Shown here: positions 34,042 through 42,528 of the stretch, piece after piece
How positions within the stretch are numbered: position 1 is the first letter of the stretch
Layout: each line of letters opens with the position of its first letter
Assembly: GCF_010682065.1 (NCBI RefSeq)
Contig: NZ_JAAGWG010000025.1
Location: 24,768 to 88,767 of the forward strand
Direction of reading: 5' to 3'
DNA length: 64,000 nucleotides
Source of the DNA: Blastococcus saxobsidens
Lineage (GTDB): Bacteria; Actinomycetota; Actinomycetes; Mycobacteriales; Geodermatophilaceae
Position numbers and translations under genes: made by a program
The notes under the pieces: model-generated
What the model was told of the DNA's origin: nothing
Database searches by the model: none
Seen by the model: only the letters and a program-made list of their open reading frames with translations

Positions 34042-35140
34042 CGCGAACCGCCCTCAGTCCGGGGGGTGGTGGGACCGGTCGGAGCCGCCGCTCCACCGCG
34101 CCGGCCGCGTCCCCCACCGCGCCGACCAGGGATCGCAGGCCACCGGTCACCGACCGCACCGTCGAGGGGTCGACCACCGGCGCGACCGTGCGCGCGTAGT
34201 CGGCGAGCGCCGCGGCGGTCGTGTACCGGGGGGTGAAGCCGAACTCGCTGCGCAGCCGGGCGGTGTCCACGACGCGGCCGAAGTTGAGGAAGCGCATCTG
34301 CTCCGGGGAGTAGTCGACGAACCCGAAGCGGCGCGAGAGCCGGCCCACCGAACCGAGCGCCGGGTACGGCAGCGGCAGCTCGAGGTGGCCCAGGCGGCGG
34401 ATGACCTGCGACAGCAGGAGGGTTCCCTCGCCGCCGACGTTCACCGTGCCGGTGAAGTCCCCGGTCGTGGCGCGGGTCAGCACCCCGAGGGCGTCGTCCT
34501 CGTGCAGCAGCTGGACGCGCGCGTCGTAGCCGAGCGCGGTCGGGACCAGCGGCATGCGCAGGAACCCGGTGAGCAGCGAGTCGATCCGGGGCCCGATGAA
34601 GTTGGTGAAGCGCAGGACGGCGATGTCGACGTCGGGACGGCGCCGCGCGAACGAGCGCACGTAGCCCTCGATGTCGACGCTGTCCTTGGCGAAGCCGCCG
34701 GAGGGGACCTGCCGCGCCTGCATGTTCTCGGTGAAGACGGCGGGGTCGCGGGAGGAGGCCCCGTAGACGGCGCTGGTGGACTTCAGCACGAGCCGGCGCA
34801 CCGACGGCGCCCGCTGGCAGGCGGCCAGCAACTGCATGGTGCCGATGACGTTGAGTTCCTTCATCGGCGCCCGCCCCCCGGAGCCGGCGGGCGTGGAGCT
34901 GATGTTCATGTGCACGACGGTGTCGACCGACGCCGCGGCGATGACCTTGCCGATCAGCGGGTTCCGGATGTCGGCCCGCACGAACTCGGTGCGCCCGAGA
35001 CGGCGGAGCATCGCCGGTGACGGCGGGACCGTGTCCACGCCGATGACCCGCTCGATGGCCGGGTCGGCTGCGAGCTCGGCCGCCAGCGCGCCACCCAACC
35101 ACCGGCTCACACCGGTGACGAGGACGACCGCGGGCGGCAC
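34034..35140 (-). CDS. NAD-dependent epimerase/dehydratase (extended SDR)
   Basis: A 368-residue extended short-chain dehydrogenase. The Rossmann start is VVLVTGVSRWLGGALAAELA (residues 5-24), a variant of TGxxGxxG with Trp-Leu in the loop. LVLKSTSAVYGASSRDP holds the catalytic Ser/Tyr region, although the usual YxxxK Lys is not obvious. It corresponds to Rv0501 (annotated galE2). A sugar-nucleotide substrate is uncertain. It begins 10 bp after the bS22 stop codon. Confidence 0.85.
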   Translation of the reverse strand: MPPAVVLVTGVSRWLGGALAAELAADPAIERVIGVDTVPPSPAMLRRLGRTEFVRADIRNPLIGKVIAAASVDTVVHMNISSTPAGSGGRAPMKELNVIGTMQLLAACQRAPSVRRLVLKSTSAVYGASSRDPAVFTENMQARQVPSGGFAKDSVDIEGYVRSFARRRPDVDIAVLRFTNFIGPRIDSLLTGFLRMPLVPTALGYDARVQLLHEDDALGVLTRATTGDFTGTVNVGGEGTLLLSQVIRRLGHLELPLPYPALGSVGRLSRRFGFVDYSPEQMRFLNFGRVVDTARLRSEFGFTPRYTTAAALADYARTVAPVVDPSTVRSVTGGLRSLVGAVGDAAGAVERRLRPVPPPPGLRAVRDA

Positions 35141-35150
35141 GAGCGTCAGC

Positions 35151-35249
35151 TCACTTCTTGTTACGACGCTGAACGCGCGTCTTCTTCAGCAGCTTGCGGT
35201 GCTTCTTCTTCGCCATCCGCTTGCGCCGCTTCTTGATGACCGAACCCAC
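35151..35249 (-). CDS. Small ribosomal subunit protein bS22 (AURKAIP1/COX24 domain, 32 aa)
   Basis: A 32-residue, extremely basic peptide read from GTG 35249, with GGGAG 6 nt upstream. It starts [19 protein letters not shown] and ends QRRNKK, with 18 Lys/Arg. This matches the mS38/AURKAIP1-COX24 family found as bS22 on the mycobacterial 30S subunit near the decoding centre, and the gene Rv0500B at the same place in M. tuberculosis. It is commonly missed in annotation for its size. Confidence 0.92.
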   Translation of the reverse strand: MGSVIKKRRKRMAKKKHRKLLKKTRVQRRNKK

Positions 35250-35336
35250 GTGGTGCTCCCGACGTCGTGACGAAACAGATCAGCTCGCGCGCGACAGCGG
35301 GATCCGTCCCGGTGTCGCTCGGCGACCGAGCGTACC

Positions 35337-35373
35337 CGAGTCGCCCCGCGGCGCCGTTGCCGCGGGCGACTCG
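35337..35373. terminator. Strong hairpin between the HTH gene and bS22
   Basis: CGAGTCGCCCCGCGGC (35337-35352) pairs with GCCGCGGGCGACTCG (35359-35373), 15 bp with one bulge and a 6-nt loop. It lies about 85 bp past the stop codon of the leftward HTH gene and about 90 bp before bS22, so it probably separates the two transcripts. Confidence 0.6.
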
Positions 35374-35402
35374 ACCGGAGGCGACGTACCGGAGCGGCTG
35401 TG

Positions 35403-35455
35403 CTGCAGGGACCCGTCCCCGAGCCTGCGAGGGGTGGGGGGCAGCACAGTCCTTC
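35403..35455 (-). repeat. Dispersed intergenic repeat, copy C (downstream of the HTH gene)
   Basis: In minus orientation it reads GAAGGACTGTGCTGCCCCCC, then CTCGCAGGCTCGGGGACGGG and TCCCTGCAG. It begins 1-2 bp after the stop codon of the leftward HTH gene. Confidence 0.7.
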
Positions 35456-35456
35456 G

Positions 35457-35801
35457 TCAGGCGATGTCGGTGTAGGCGTCGCGCAGGTAGTCCTGCACGG
35501 CGCGCTCCGGGACGCGGAACGAACGGCCGACGCGGACCGCGGAGAGGTCACCGGCGTGGACGAGGCGGTACACGGTCATCTTGGAGACCCGCATCATCGA
35601 GGCGACCTCGGCGACGGTCAGGAAGGTGACGGCGGCGCGGGGGGCCGGGACGGCCGGGCGACCCAGGGGCATGGCGGCCGGGTGGGCGGCCGGCACGGGG
35701 CGGGCGACAGCGGAAGCAGGCATCGGGCGACCCATCGGACGCGGGATGGGCATCCCCGGGCGAACGACGGTGGCGGCAGCGTGGCGCTGGGGCATGGTCA
35801 T
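35457..35801 (-). CDS. Helix-turn-helix (excisionase/BldC-like) DNA-binding protein
   Basis: The product of 114 residues (ATG 35801 behind GGAGA) has a Pro/Ala/Met-rich N-terminal half and a MerR/excisionase-type HTH at about 60-112: FLTVAEVASMMRVSKMTVYR, then GDLSAVRVGRSFRVPERAVQ. This matches Rv0500A at the same place between proC and bS22 and is related to, but distinct from, BldC. Proteins of this type bind DNA as asymmetric oligomers on direct repeats. No target is known from the sequence. Confidence 0.82.
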   Translation of the reverse strand: MTMPQRHAAATVVRPGMPIPRPMGRPMPASAVARPVPAAHPAAMPLGRPAVPAPRAAVTFLTVAEVASMMRVSKMTVYRLVHAGDLSAVRVGRSFRVPERAVQDYLRDAYTDIA

Positions 35802-36102
35802 GGCTTCGTCTCCGGTAGCTAGCTCATGTCGTGGCGCCGGCTTCCCCACCGGCAACTGAACACGCATGCGCTGGTACTGAGCGTAAGGGGACAGGCGTGA
35901 CTGATGCGATGGAAGAAACGAACAGGCGGACCGGTCCGTCCTAGGCAGAACTACACCTATGCAACACCGTTCACATGCGTTGCGGCGCGTCCGACGGCGA
36001 CGTGAACATCCGATCACGCAGCGTCCGACCAGAACGGGTCGATATGCCTTACTGTGTTCGGCTGCTCACCGGCCGTCCGGTCGACTCCTCGACAGGTCGA
36101 CG
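35802..36102 (-). promoter_or_regulatory. Long promoter region of the HTH gene (301 bp, no gene)
   Basis: The gap between proC and the HTH gene is less GC-rich than its surroundings. It holds a GTTCAC (35969-35974) / GTGAAC (36002-36007) inverted pair 27 bp apart and several GTCGAC units near 36080-36100, which may be the end of proC transcription. On the minus strand TTGCAT and TAGGAC near 35965-35940 are a weak promoter guess. No ORF with coding character was seen. Confidence 0.35.
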
Positions 36103-36927
36103 TCAGGACTTGTCGACACCGAGCTCGACCGACCGGGCGTGCGCCGCCTCGATGGCCGCGATCAGCGCCGCCCGCACGCCGTGCCGCTCCAGCTCGCGGA
36201 TCGCCGCGATCGTCGTCCCGCCGGGGCTGGTGACGGCCTCCCGCAGCTGCACCGGGTGCTCCCCGGAGTCGCGCATCATCACCGCCGCGCCCAGCGCCGT
36301 CTGCACGATCAGGTCGGCGGCCAGCGATCGCGGCAGGCCGAGCAGGATGCCGGCGTCCACCATCGCCTCGACGAGGTAGAAGAAGTAGGCGGGACCGCTG
36401 CCCGACAACGCGGTGACGGCGTCCTGCTGCGACTCCGGCACCCGCCGCACCCGGCCGACGGCGGCCAGCAGCGCCTCCGCCTCGTCGAGGTGCGCCTCGC
36501 CGGCGTGCGCCCCGGCGGACAGCACGCTCATCCCCTCGTCGACCAGGGCGGGCGTGTTCGGCATGACGCGGACCACCGGCACCCCCGCGGGCAGCGCCTC
36601 CTCGATCCGCTTCGTGGGCACGCCGGCGGCGACGGAGACGACCAGGTGGCCGTCGTCCACGTGCCCGTCCAGCAGGCCCAGCAGCGTGCCGATGTCCTGC
36701 GGCTTCACCGCCAGCAGGAGCACGCGGGCACGGGCGGCGGCGTCGGCGAGCTCCACGGCCGGCACCCCGTAGCGCCGCGTCAGCTCCGCGGACCGCTCGG
36801 GGCTGCGCTCGACGACCAGGATGCCGTCGGCACCAGCGCGGCGGACCAGCCCCGACAGCAGGGCCTCGCCGATCTTGCCGCCGCCGATGATCGCCAGCCC
36901 GCGCCGGCCGGTCGCGGTCACGACCAC
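36103..36927 (-). CDS. proC: Pyrroline-5-carboxylate reductase
   Basis: ProC reduces pyrroline-5-carboxylate to proline. The 274-residue product has the NADPH motif LAIIGGGKIGEALLSGLVR near residue 11, VRVMPNTPALVDEGMSVLSA near residue 118 and the signature SPGGTTIAAIRELERHGVRA near residue 228. It overlaps the preceding ProDH-like gene by 10 bp. It lies in the ppx-membrane protein-proC-HTH-bS22 order seen in mycobacteria. Confidence 0.95.
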   Translation of the reverse strand: MVVTATGRRGLAIIGGGKIGEALLSGLVRRAGADGILVVERSPERSAELTRRYGVPAVELADAAARARVLLLAVKPQDIGTLLGLLDGHVDDGHLVVSVAAGVPTKRIEEALPAGVPVVRVMPNTPALVDEGMSVLSAGAHAGEAHLDEAEALLAAVGRVRRVPESQQDAVTALSGSGPAYFFYLVEAMVDAGILLGLPRSLAADLIVQTALGAAVMMRDSGEHPVQLREAVTSPGGTTIAAIRELERHGVRAALIAAIEAAHARSVELGVDKS

Positions 36928-37583
36928 GCCTCCGCGACGGGCACCAGGACGCGGACGGTGTGGCCGGCGGCGAGCAGCCGGTGCTGCTCCTCGGTGGGGT
37001 GTCCCCAGGGCATGACGTGCTCCCAGCTCTGCGGCGGACGCCCGTTCCAGGCGGCCCGCTCTCCGGTGACGGCGATCAGTCGAGGATCGGTGGTGGCGAC
37101 GGCGGGCTCCCCCGCGCCGGCCATCAGGACGTTGAGGCAGCGCACGAACGACAGCCCGGTGGCCACGCCACGGCCGGCGACCAGCCGCACCCGGCGCCCG
37201 GCGAAGGCTCGGCAGCGCTGCACGGCCTCCGGTCCGGCGGCATGGACGACGACGCGGGCCGCCGGCAGCGCCGCGGCGATCCGGTCCACGTCGGTGGGCG
37301 GCCCGTCGAGGGCCAGGGCCAGGGCGGGGGCGGAGTGCAGCGGGCCGGGGTCCACGAACCGGTCGGCCCGCACCGTGACCTCGCAGGAGGCGGCGAGCCC
37401 GGCGGCGTCCAGCCGGCCGGCGAGCTCGGCGAGGACGCCCGCCGGATCGCTCCCCCGCACCTCGAGGCCCACCGCGCAGCCCCCGGCCACGAGGTCACCG
37501 GCGGCGCGGACGGCGTCCTCCGGGGCCGGACCGGGACGGGCGATCCGCGCCAGGAGGCGGCGGGGACGCAGACCGACGGACAC
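36918..37583 (-). CDS. Proline-dehydrogenase-like protein, truncated and lacking catalytic residues
   Basis: A 221-residue protein that aligns by eye with the TIM barrel of proline dehydrogenase (usual length about 305). DAVRAAGDLVAGGCAVGLEV matches its N-terminal helix, and LSFVRCLNVLMAGAGEPAVA followed by TTDPRLI matches the highly conserved SYVRCLKVLMAGEG-ATHDPRLI region. The KGAYxE strand is replaced by LVAGRGVATG, so the catalytic Lys and Glu are gone, and the C-terminal Arg-Arg substrate motif is missing. It overlaps proC by 10 bp. GTG 37583 lies 7 nt after TACGGT. It is probably not an active dehydrogenase; a regulatory or scaffolding role with ProC is possible. Confidence 0.65.
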   Translation of the reverse strand: MSVGLRPRRLLARIARPGPAPEDAVRAAGDLVAGGCAVGLEVRGSDPAGVLAELAGRLDAAGLAASCEVTVRADRFVDPGPLHSAPALALALDGPPTDVDRIAAALPAARVVVHAAGPEAVQRCRAFAGRRVRLVAGRGVATGLSFVRCLNVLMAGAGEPAVATTDPRLIAVTGERAAWNGRPPQSWEHVMPWGHPTEEQHRLLAAGHTVRVLVPVAEAWS

Positions 37584-37642
37584 GCCCGAAACCGTAGTGC
37601 GCCGGGGTGTGCCCGGTCCGGGGGCCGGGTAGCGCCGCCCGC

Positions 37643-38209
37643 ATGGCTGGAGAACTGGACGGGATGAGGGTGGCCGTGCTGGCCACCGACGGAGTGGAGC
37701 AGGTCGAGCTGGACCGGCCGTGGCAGACGCTGGAGGAGGCGGGCGCCGAGCCGGAGCTGGTCTCCTTCGGCACGGGCACGATCACCGCCTACGAGCACAT
37801 CGAGAAGGGTGAGCGCCGCACTGTCGACGTCGACCTGGGGTCGGCCGACCCGGACGACTACGCCGCCCTGGTCCTGCCGGGCGGGGTCATCAACGGCGAC
37901 TTCGTGCGCGCCGACGCCGACGCGGTGGCCTTCGTGAAGGCGTTCTTCGACGCGGGCAAGCCCGTGGCCGCGATCTGCCACGCCCCGTGGGTGCTCATCG
38001 AGGCCGGAGTCGTCCGCGGCCGGCGCATGACGTCCTGGCCCTCGCTGCGCACCGACCTCACCAACGCCGGCGCCACCTGGGTGGACGAGGAGGTCGTGGT
38101 CGACGGCGCGCTGGTCACCAGCCGCAAGCCCGACGACCTCGACGCGTTCGGGGCGGCGATCGTCGACGTGTTCGCCACGTCGCCCGACGAGGAGACGGTG
38201 GACGCCTGA
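37643..38209 (+). CDS. DJ-1/PfpI family (type 1 glutamine amidotransferase-like) protein
   Basis: The 188-residue product (ATG 37643) has the DJ-1/PfpI fold: GMRVAVLATDGVEQVELDRP at the N-terminus, the LVLPGGVINGDFVRAD loop and the nucleophile elbow VAAICHAPWVLIEAG with Cys near residue 113. Members act as general stress proteins, glyoxalases or deglycases; the sequence does not decide which. It stands alone, convergent with the membrane-protein gene. Confidence 0.88.
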   Translation: MAGELDGMRVAVLATDGVEQVELDRPWQTLEEAGAEPELVSFGTGTITAYEHIEKGERRTVDVDLGSADPDDYAALVLPGGVINGDFVRADADAVAFVKAFFDAGKPVAAICHAPWVLIEAGVVRGRRMTSWPSLRTDLTNAGATWVDEEVVVDGALVTSRKPDDLDAFGAAIVDVFATSPDEETVDA

Positions 38210-38210
38210 G

Positions 38211-38240
38211 GGCCGGCCACCGCCGGCGGTCTCCGGTCGG
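38211..38240. terminator. Possible convergent terminator
   Basis: The 34 bp between the two stop codons contain the palindrome ACCGCCGGCGGT (38219-38230) within GCCGG-rich flanks that can pair further. It may end both transcripts. Confidence 0.4.
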
Positions 38241-38243
38241 CGC

Positions 38244-39152
38244 TCAGGCGCTGCCGAGGAGCGAGGCCGCCGGCGCGATGGTCAGCAGCGTGCCGGCGAA
38301 CACCAGGACGGCGAGCAGCCGGGCGCCGACCGGCTCGGACCCCTGGCGCTGGCGCCACAGGTTGACCCCTGCGACCAGCCCGGTGACGGCGAGCGGGGCG
38401 AGGAAGACCGCGAGCTGCGGGACGATCTCCCAGAGGACGGTCGCCGCGAAGTAGATGCCCACGCCGGCGGCGAGGGCGATCAGCAGCTCGCCACCGAAGC
38501 GCAGCCAGGCCAGCGCGCTCTCCTTCGGCGTGCCGTCGAGGTCGGCGTCGGCGAGGCCGTCCGCGCGGACCACCGGGATCGGGCCGGTGGACGAGGGGCC
38601 ACGGGAGGCACGGGAGCCGCTACGGGTGGCTCCCCGGGGATCGCTCCGGGTGTCACCGCGGGCATCGGCCCGGGGGTCGGCGCGGTCCTCGCCGCGCGCG
38701 CCGGTGCGCGGCGTCGACCGCTGGGCCCCGGCGGCCTCGGCCGCCCGGCGCAGCGGCGGAACGGGCGCCGAGGGCTGCGGAACGCCCGGCTTGCGGTCCG
38801 GGCGCAGACCGGGGATGGCGGCGGTGGACGGGCCGGCCGGGACGCGGGCGGCCGGGGCGGCCGGGACGCGGGCGGCCGGGGCGGCCGGGCCGGCCGCCGC
38901 ACGCTGCACCGGTCGGGCGGGACGGGCGGCGGGCGGGGCCGACTCGGCGAGCAGGTCGCTGCGCCGCCGGCCGAATCCGGCGCGATCGGCGGCCGCGTCG
39001 TCGGCCCGCCGCTGGCGGATGCCGGTGTCGTCGTCGTCCTCGAGACGACGGCGGCGGGCCTGCTGCCGGGCCGCGGACTCGATGTCGGCCTCGCGGAGGA
39101 TCTCGGCGAGCGACCGTCCTCCCGTGTCCGGGTTCCAGTCCGGTTCGGCCAT
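38244..39152 (-). CDS. Membrane protein with long disordered N-terminus (Rv0497-like)
   Basis: A 302-residue protein (ATG 39152). It starts with a conserved soluble segment [25 protein letters not shown] (given here in two overlapping parts: [12 protein letters not shown] and [10 protein letters not shown]), then about 160 residues of Pro/Ala/Arg/Asp-rich disorder including short [10 protein letters not shown] repeats. Three C-terminal helices follow from about residue 220 ([20 protein letters not shown]). The same layout and place between ppx and proC is seen for Rv0497. The function is unknown. ATG overlaps the ppx stop codon by one base. Confidence 0.7.
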   Translation of the reverse strand: MAEPDWNPDTGGRSLAEILREADIESAARQQARRRRLEDDDDTGIRQRRADDAAADRAGFGRRRSDLLAESAPPAARPARPVQRAAAGPAAPAARVPAAPAARVPAGPSTAAIPGLRPDRKPGVPQPSAPVPPLRRAAEAAGAQRSTPRTGARGEDRADPRADARGDTRSDPRGATRSGSRASRGPSSTGPIPVVRADGLADADLDGTPKESALAWLRFGGELLIALAAGVGIYFAATVLWEIVPQLAVFLAPLAVTGLVAGVNLWRQRQGSEPVGARLLAVLVFAGTLLTIAPAASLLGSA

Positions 39153-40096
39153 CACGCCCCTCCCATCGAGTCCAGCCTGCGCAGGATGACACCTTCACGC
39201 AGCGCCCACGGACAGATCCGCACGCACGGTACGTCGAGCGCACGCAGAGTTGCGGCAGCGACAACCGCTCCAGCGGGAACCTGGTGCGCGCGGTCGGCCG
39301 ACACGCCGGGCAGCTCGGCCAGCGCGGCGGACTCGATGCGGGACACGAAGCCGACCAGCTGCCCCAGCCCGATGGCCGTCAGCTCCCGGGGGGCCCGCAG
39401 CCCGGCCGACGACGGCGCCGCGCCGGCGAGGCGCGCGAGGGTGCGGAAGGTCTTGCTCGTGGCCACGACCAGGTCGGGCGGACCGACGGCGGTGATCTTC
39501 TCGGCGGCCGGCGCGAGCAGGTCGGCGGCGTGGGCGGCGAGCGCGTCCAGCGCGGCCAGGTCCGGCCGGCCACCGTCCCGGGCCTCGGGGAGGAAGCGGC
39601 GGGTCATCCGACCGGCCCCGAGCGGCAGCGAGAGGGCCACCTCCGGGTCCTCGTCGATGCCGGCGGCCAGCTCCAGGGAGCCCCCACCGATGTCGAGGAC
39701 CATCAGCCGCCCGGCGCTCCAGCCGAACCAGCGGCGGACGGCCAGGAAGGTCAGCCGCGCCTCGTCCTCGCCGGTCAGCACCTCGAGCTGGACGCCGGTG
39801 CGCTCGCGCACGCGCTCCAGGACCTCCAGCCCGTTGGCCGCCTCGCGGATAGCGGAGGTCACCAGCGCCATGAACTCGTCGCAGCCCTGCTCCTCGGCCT
39901 GGTCGCAGGCGTCCTGGACGGCGTGCAGGAGCGCCTTCTCCCCCGCCTTGGACAACACGTCGTCCGGCCCGACGTGCTCGGCCAGCCGCAGCACCGACTT
40001 GTCGTCGTACATCGGTGTGGGGTGCGCGCCGCGGTGGGCGTCCACCACCAGGAGGTGCACGGTGTTCGAGCCGACGTCCAGCACCCCGAGTCGCAT
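39152..40096 (-). CDS. ppx: Exopolyphosphatase / pppGpp phosphatase family (Ppx/GppA)
   Basis: The 314-residue product (ATG 40096, start [20 protein letters not shown]) is a short-type Ppx/GppA enzyme of the actin-like ATPase fold. [16 protein letters not shown] near residue 132 is the phosphate-binding loop, and [12 protein letters not shown] is conserved. It matches Rv0496 (Ppx1), which removes phosphate from short polyphosphates. It is coupled to the membrane-protein gene. The adjacent repeat copy D marks its upstream side. Confidence 0.9.
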   Translation of the reverse strand: MRLGVLDVGSNTVHLLVVDAHRGAHPTPMYDDKSVLRLAEHVGPDDVLSKAGEKALLHAVQDACDQAEEQGCDEFMALVTSAIREAANGLEVLERVRERTGVQLEVLTGEDEARLTFLAVRRWFGWSAGRLMVLDIGGGSLELAAGIDEDPEVALSLPLGAGRMTRRFLPEARDGGRPDLAALDALAAHAADLLAPAAEKITAVGPPDLVVATSKTFRTLARLAGAAPSSAGLRAPRELTAIGLGQLVGFVSRIESAALAELPGVSADRAHQVPAGAVVAAATLRALDVPCVRICPWALREGVILRRLDSMGGA

Positions 40097-40120
40097 GCCG
40101 CCAGTCTGCCCGACGGCTCC

Positions 40121-40179
40121 GTGCAGGGCGGCCCCACCGCGAGCGTGCGAGCGAATGGAGGCGGGGGTCCTTCTCCTAC
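40121..40179 (-). repeat. Dispersed intergenic repeat, copy D (between ppx and the Cys-rich gene)
   Basis: In minus orientation it reads GTAGGAGAAGGACCCCC, then GCTCGCACGCTCGCGG and TGGGGCCGCCCTGCAC. As in copy A, the GTAGGAGAAGGACCCCC end merges with the -10 hexamer of the adjacent leaderless gene (TACCCT, 40177-40182). Confidence 0.7.
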
Positions 40180-40189
40180 CCTGGGGCGC

Positions 40190-41017
40190 GTGCCCGACGC
40201 CCCGCCCCCGGAGGTCCCCCTCGACTTCTCGCGGGAGTGGGTGGAATTCCCCGACCCGGCCGACCCCGAGCACCTGGTGCGGGCAGACCTGACGTGGCTG
40301 GCCTCGGCGTGGACCTGCGTGTTCGGCCGGGGCTGCGCCGGGGTGGTGGAGGGGCGGCCGGACGACGGCTGCTGCAGCCACGGGGCCTTCTTCACCGACT
40401 CCGACGACCTGCACCGGGTCACCGCGGCGGTGGCCGACCTCACCGACGGGGACTGGCAGCTCGCTCCGTCCGGCCGCGGCGCGTGGACCGAGGAGGACAC
40501 CGCCGACGACGAGTCACCCGACGGAACGACCGACGACGTGCGGTCGCTGCGCACCCGGGTGGTCGACGGGGCGTGCGTCTTCCTCAACCGACCGGGGTTC
40601 CCCGGTGGGAGCGGCTGCGCGCTGCACCGGATGGCGCTGCGCACCGGGCTGCACCCGCTCACGACCAAGCCCGACGTGTGCTGGCAGCTGCCGGTCCGCC
40701 GGGAGCAGGAGCACGTCGACCGGCCGGACGGCACCCGGGTCCTCGTCTCCACCATCGGGGAGTTCGACCGGCGGGGCTGGGGGCCCGGCGGCCACGACCT
40801 GCACTGGTGGTGCACCGGCTCGCCGACGGCGCACGTCGCCCCGGAGCCGCTGGTCGACACCTACGCCGCCGAGCTCACCGCGCTGCTCGGCGACGGCGCG
40901 TACGCCGAGCTACGCCGGCTGACCGAGCTCCGCCTCGACCAGGGCCTGGTCGCTCCCCACCCCGCGAGCCCCCGGCCGGTGCCCGTCGAGCTGCACCGCC
41001 GGCGCCCCGGCGGCTGA
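40190..41017 (+). CDS. Conserved cysteine-rich hypothetical protein
   Basis: A 275-residue protein read from GTG 40190, 7 nt after TACCCT. The cysteines are conspicuous: [17 protein letters not shown], then [11 protein letters not shown], then GACVF and GSGCALH, with a further DVCWQLP and HWWCTG. The spacing suggests a metal or iron-sulfur site, and it resembles widely conserved actinobacterial proteins of unknown function (DUF3109-like; this is a guess). Its last 108 bp overlap the end of the convergent regulator gene. Confidence 0.75.
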   Translation: MPDAPPPEVPLDFSREWVEFPDPADPEHLVRADLTWLASAWTCVFGRGCAGVVEGRPDDGCCSHGAFFTDSDDLHRVTAAVADLTDGDWQLAPSGRGAWTEEDTADDESPDGTTDDVRSLRTRVVDGACVFLNRPGFPGGSGCALHRMALRTGLHPLTTKPDVCWQLPVRREQEHVDRPDGTRVLVSTIGEFDRRGWGPGGHDLHWWCTGSPTAHVAPEPLVDTYAAELTALLGDGAYAELRRLTELRLDQGLVAPHPASPRPVPVELHRRRPGG

Positions 41018-41998
41018 CGTCCCGCCGGTCCGCCCGGCGCGGAAGGTCTGGCGGTAGGCCCGCGGGGAGACCCCGCGCCGGCGGGTGAACTGCTCCCGCA
41101 GCCCGGCCGCGGTGCCGAAGCCCACCAGCCGCGCGACCTCCTCGACCGAGGCGTCGCTGTTCTCCAGCAGCTCCTCGGCCGCGGCCAGGCGCTGGCCCAG
41201 CAGCCAGGCGTGCGGCGTCGTGCCGGTGGTGGCCTTGAACCGCCGGGCGAAGCTGCGCGGGCTCATCAGGGCCCGCCGGGCGAGGGCGTCCACCGTGATG
41301 TCGTCGGCGAGGTTGCGCCCCGCCCACTCCAGGACCGCCCCCAGCCGGTCGTCCTCGCACGCGGCGACGGGGGCGTCGATGAACTGCGCCTGCCCGCCGT
41401 CCCGGTGCGGCGGCACGACCATCCACCGCGCGAGGGAGTTCGCCGCGTTCGCCCCCCACTCGCGGCGCACCAGGTGCAGGAGGGCGTCCACGCCGGCCGC
41501 CGTGCCGGCCCCGGTGACGATCTGCCCGTTGTCGACGTAGAGCACCGACGGGTCCACCTGCAGCTCGGGGTACCGGGAGGCGAGCTCGCCGGCCCACTTC
41601 CAGTGCGTGGTGACCCGCATGCCGTCCAGGAGTCCCGCGGCGGCGAGCACGAAGACACCCGTGCAGTGGCTGACCAGGAGCGCGCCGCGGGCGTGCGCCC
41701 GGCGGACGGCGTCGAGCAGCCCCGGGGACGGCGCCTCGTCGAACTTCTCCCAGGCGGTGATCAGCAGGATGTCCGACCGGTCCACCCGCTCCAGCCCGTG
41801 CTCGACCAGGACGCCGATGCCGGTGTCGGTGCGCAGCACGCCGGGGTGCTCGGCGGCGATCCCGAAGTCGAAGCGCGGCAGCCCCATGCGGGTGCGGTCG
41901 TAGCCGAAGACCTCGTTGCAGACGCCGAGACCGAACGCGGCGACCAGCTGGTCGGCGACGACGACGGTGACGACGAGCGGGCGGTCCGGGAGAGCCAT
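40910..41998 (-). CDS. GlxA-family transcriptional regulator (DJ-1/PfpI + AraC HTH)
   Basis: The 362-residue product (ATG 41998) joins a DJ-1/PfpI-like ligand domain (about 8-175, with [20 protein letters not shown] carrying the elbow Cys) to an AraC-type double HTH (about 215-320: [20 protein letters not shown] and [20 protein letters not shown]). Such proteins regulate amino-acid or glycine-betaine catabolism in some bacteria; no target is visible here. A 35-residue C-terminal tail overlaps the convergent Cys-rich gene by 108 bp, so the functional C-terminus may end earlier. Confidence 0.88.
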   Translation of the reverse strand: MALPDRPLVVTVVVADQLVAAFGLGVCNEVFGYDRTRMGLPRFDFGIAAEHPGVLRTDTGIGVLVEHGLERVDRSDILLITAWEKFDEAPSPGLLDAVRRAHARGALLVSHCTGVFVLAAAGLLDGMRVTTHWKWAGELASRYPELQVDPSVLYVDNGQIVTGAGTAAGVDALLHLVRREWGANAANSLARWMVVPPHRDGGQAQFIDAPVAACEDDRLGAVLEWAGRNLADDITVDALARRALMSPRSFARRFKATTGTTPHAWLLGQRLAAAEELLENSDASVEEVARLVGFGTAAGLREQFTRRRGVSPRAYRQTFRAGRTGGTSAAGAPAVQLDGHRPGARGVGSDQALVEAELGQPA

Positions 41999-42079
41999 GC
42001 GGGCATCATGGCAGAAAACCTGCGATAGCGGTCGGTCCTGCCACTCGTCCCGTGCTCGGACCCGGGCCAGGCTCCCTCC

Positions 42080-42307
42080 ATGTTGCTGATCACCTGCCCC
42101 GTCACCAGGACCGACGAGCTGGTCGCCGACCGGCGCATCCGATCGGTCACCAACCACCCGACGCACATCGCGCTGCACGTGGACTGCCCCGCCTGCGGCA
42201 CCGTCCACGTCTACCGGACCGGCCGCCGGTGGACCGCCACCCGGGCGGCGCGGGCCGCGTCGGTCGACGTCGCCGCTCGCCGTGCGGAGCACTCGGTCCC
42301 GGCCTAG
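42080..42307 (+). CDS. Small conserved hypothetical protein with CPxCG motif (75 aa)
   Basis: A 75-residue protein starting MLLITCPVTRTDELVADRRI, with a second cysteine pair in HVDCPACGTVHVYRTGRRW. Two Cys of the N-terminal part plus this CxxC could bind zinc. No Shine-Dalgarno sequence is visible, but a CAGGCT hexamer ends 6 nt before ATG, similar to other leaderless starts here. The function is unknown. Confidence 0.6.
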   Translation: MLLITCPVTRTDELVADRRIRSVTNHPTHIALHVDCPACGTVHVYRTGRRWTATRAARAASVDVAARRAEHSVPA

Positions 42308-42317
42308 GCTCGAACAC

Positions 42318-42521
42318 ATGAGCGAATCGAACGAGAACACCCAGCCGGCCGCGTCGGCGGAGAAGGACCCGGCTGACTGGGTGACCGGCGACGAGCCGGC
42401 CACCGGCGCGCAGAAGAGCTACCTGGAGACCCTCGCCCGCAACACCGACGAGGACGTCGAGCCCGACGAGCTGACCAAGGCCGAGGCCTCGCAGAAGATC
42501 GACGAGCTGAAGAACGACTGA
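42318..42521 (+). CDS. DUF3072 domain protein
   Basis: A 67-residue acidic protein with the family sequence DPADWVTGDEPATGAQKSYL, then DELTKAEASQKIDELK, diagnostic for DUF3072. The function is unknown. ATG 42318 follows a TAGGCT hexamer by 7 nt, so the mRNA is probably leaderless. It is convergent with phoP, with 7 bp between the stops. Confidence 0.85.
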   Translation: MSESNENTQPAASAEKDPADWVTGDEPATGAQKSYLETLARNTDEDVEPDELTKAEASQKIDELKND

Positions 42522-42528
42522 GCCGGGC

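Noticed and set aside
35959..37632. Rightward open frame of 557 codons over proC and the ProDH-like gene
   Set aside because: Antisense to two genes with recognisable motifs; composition is that of a shadow frame.
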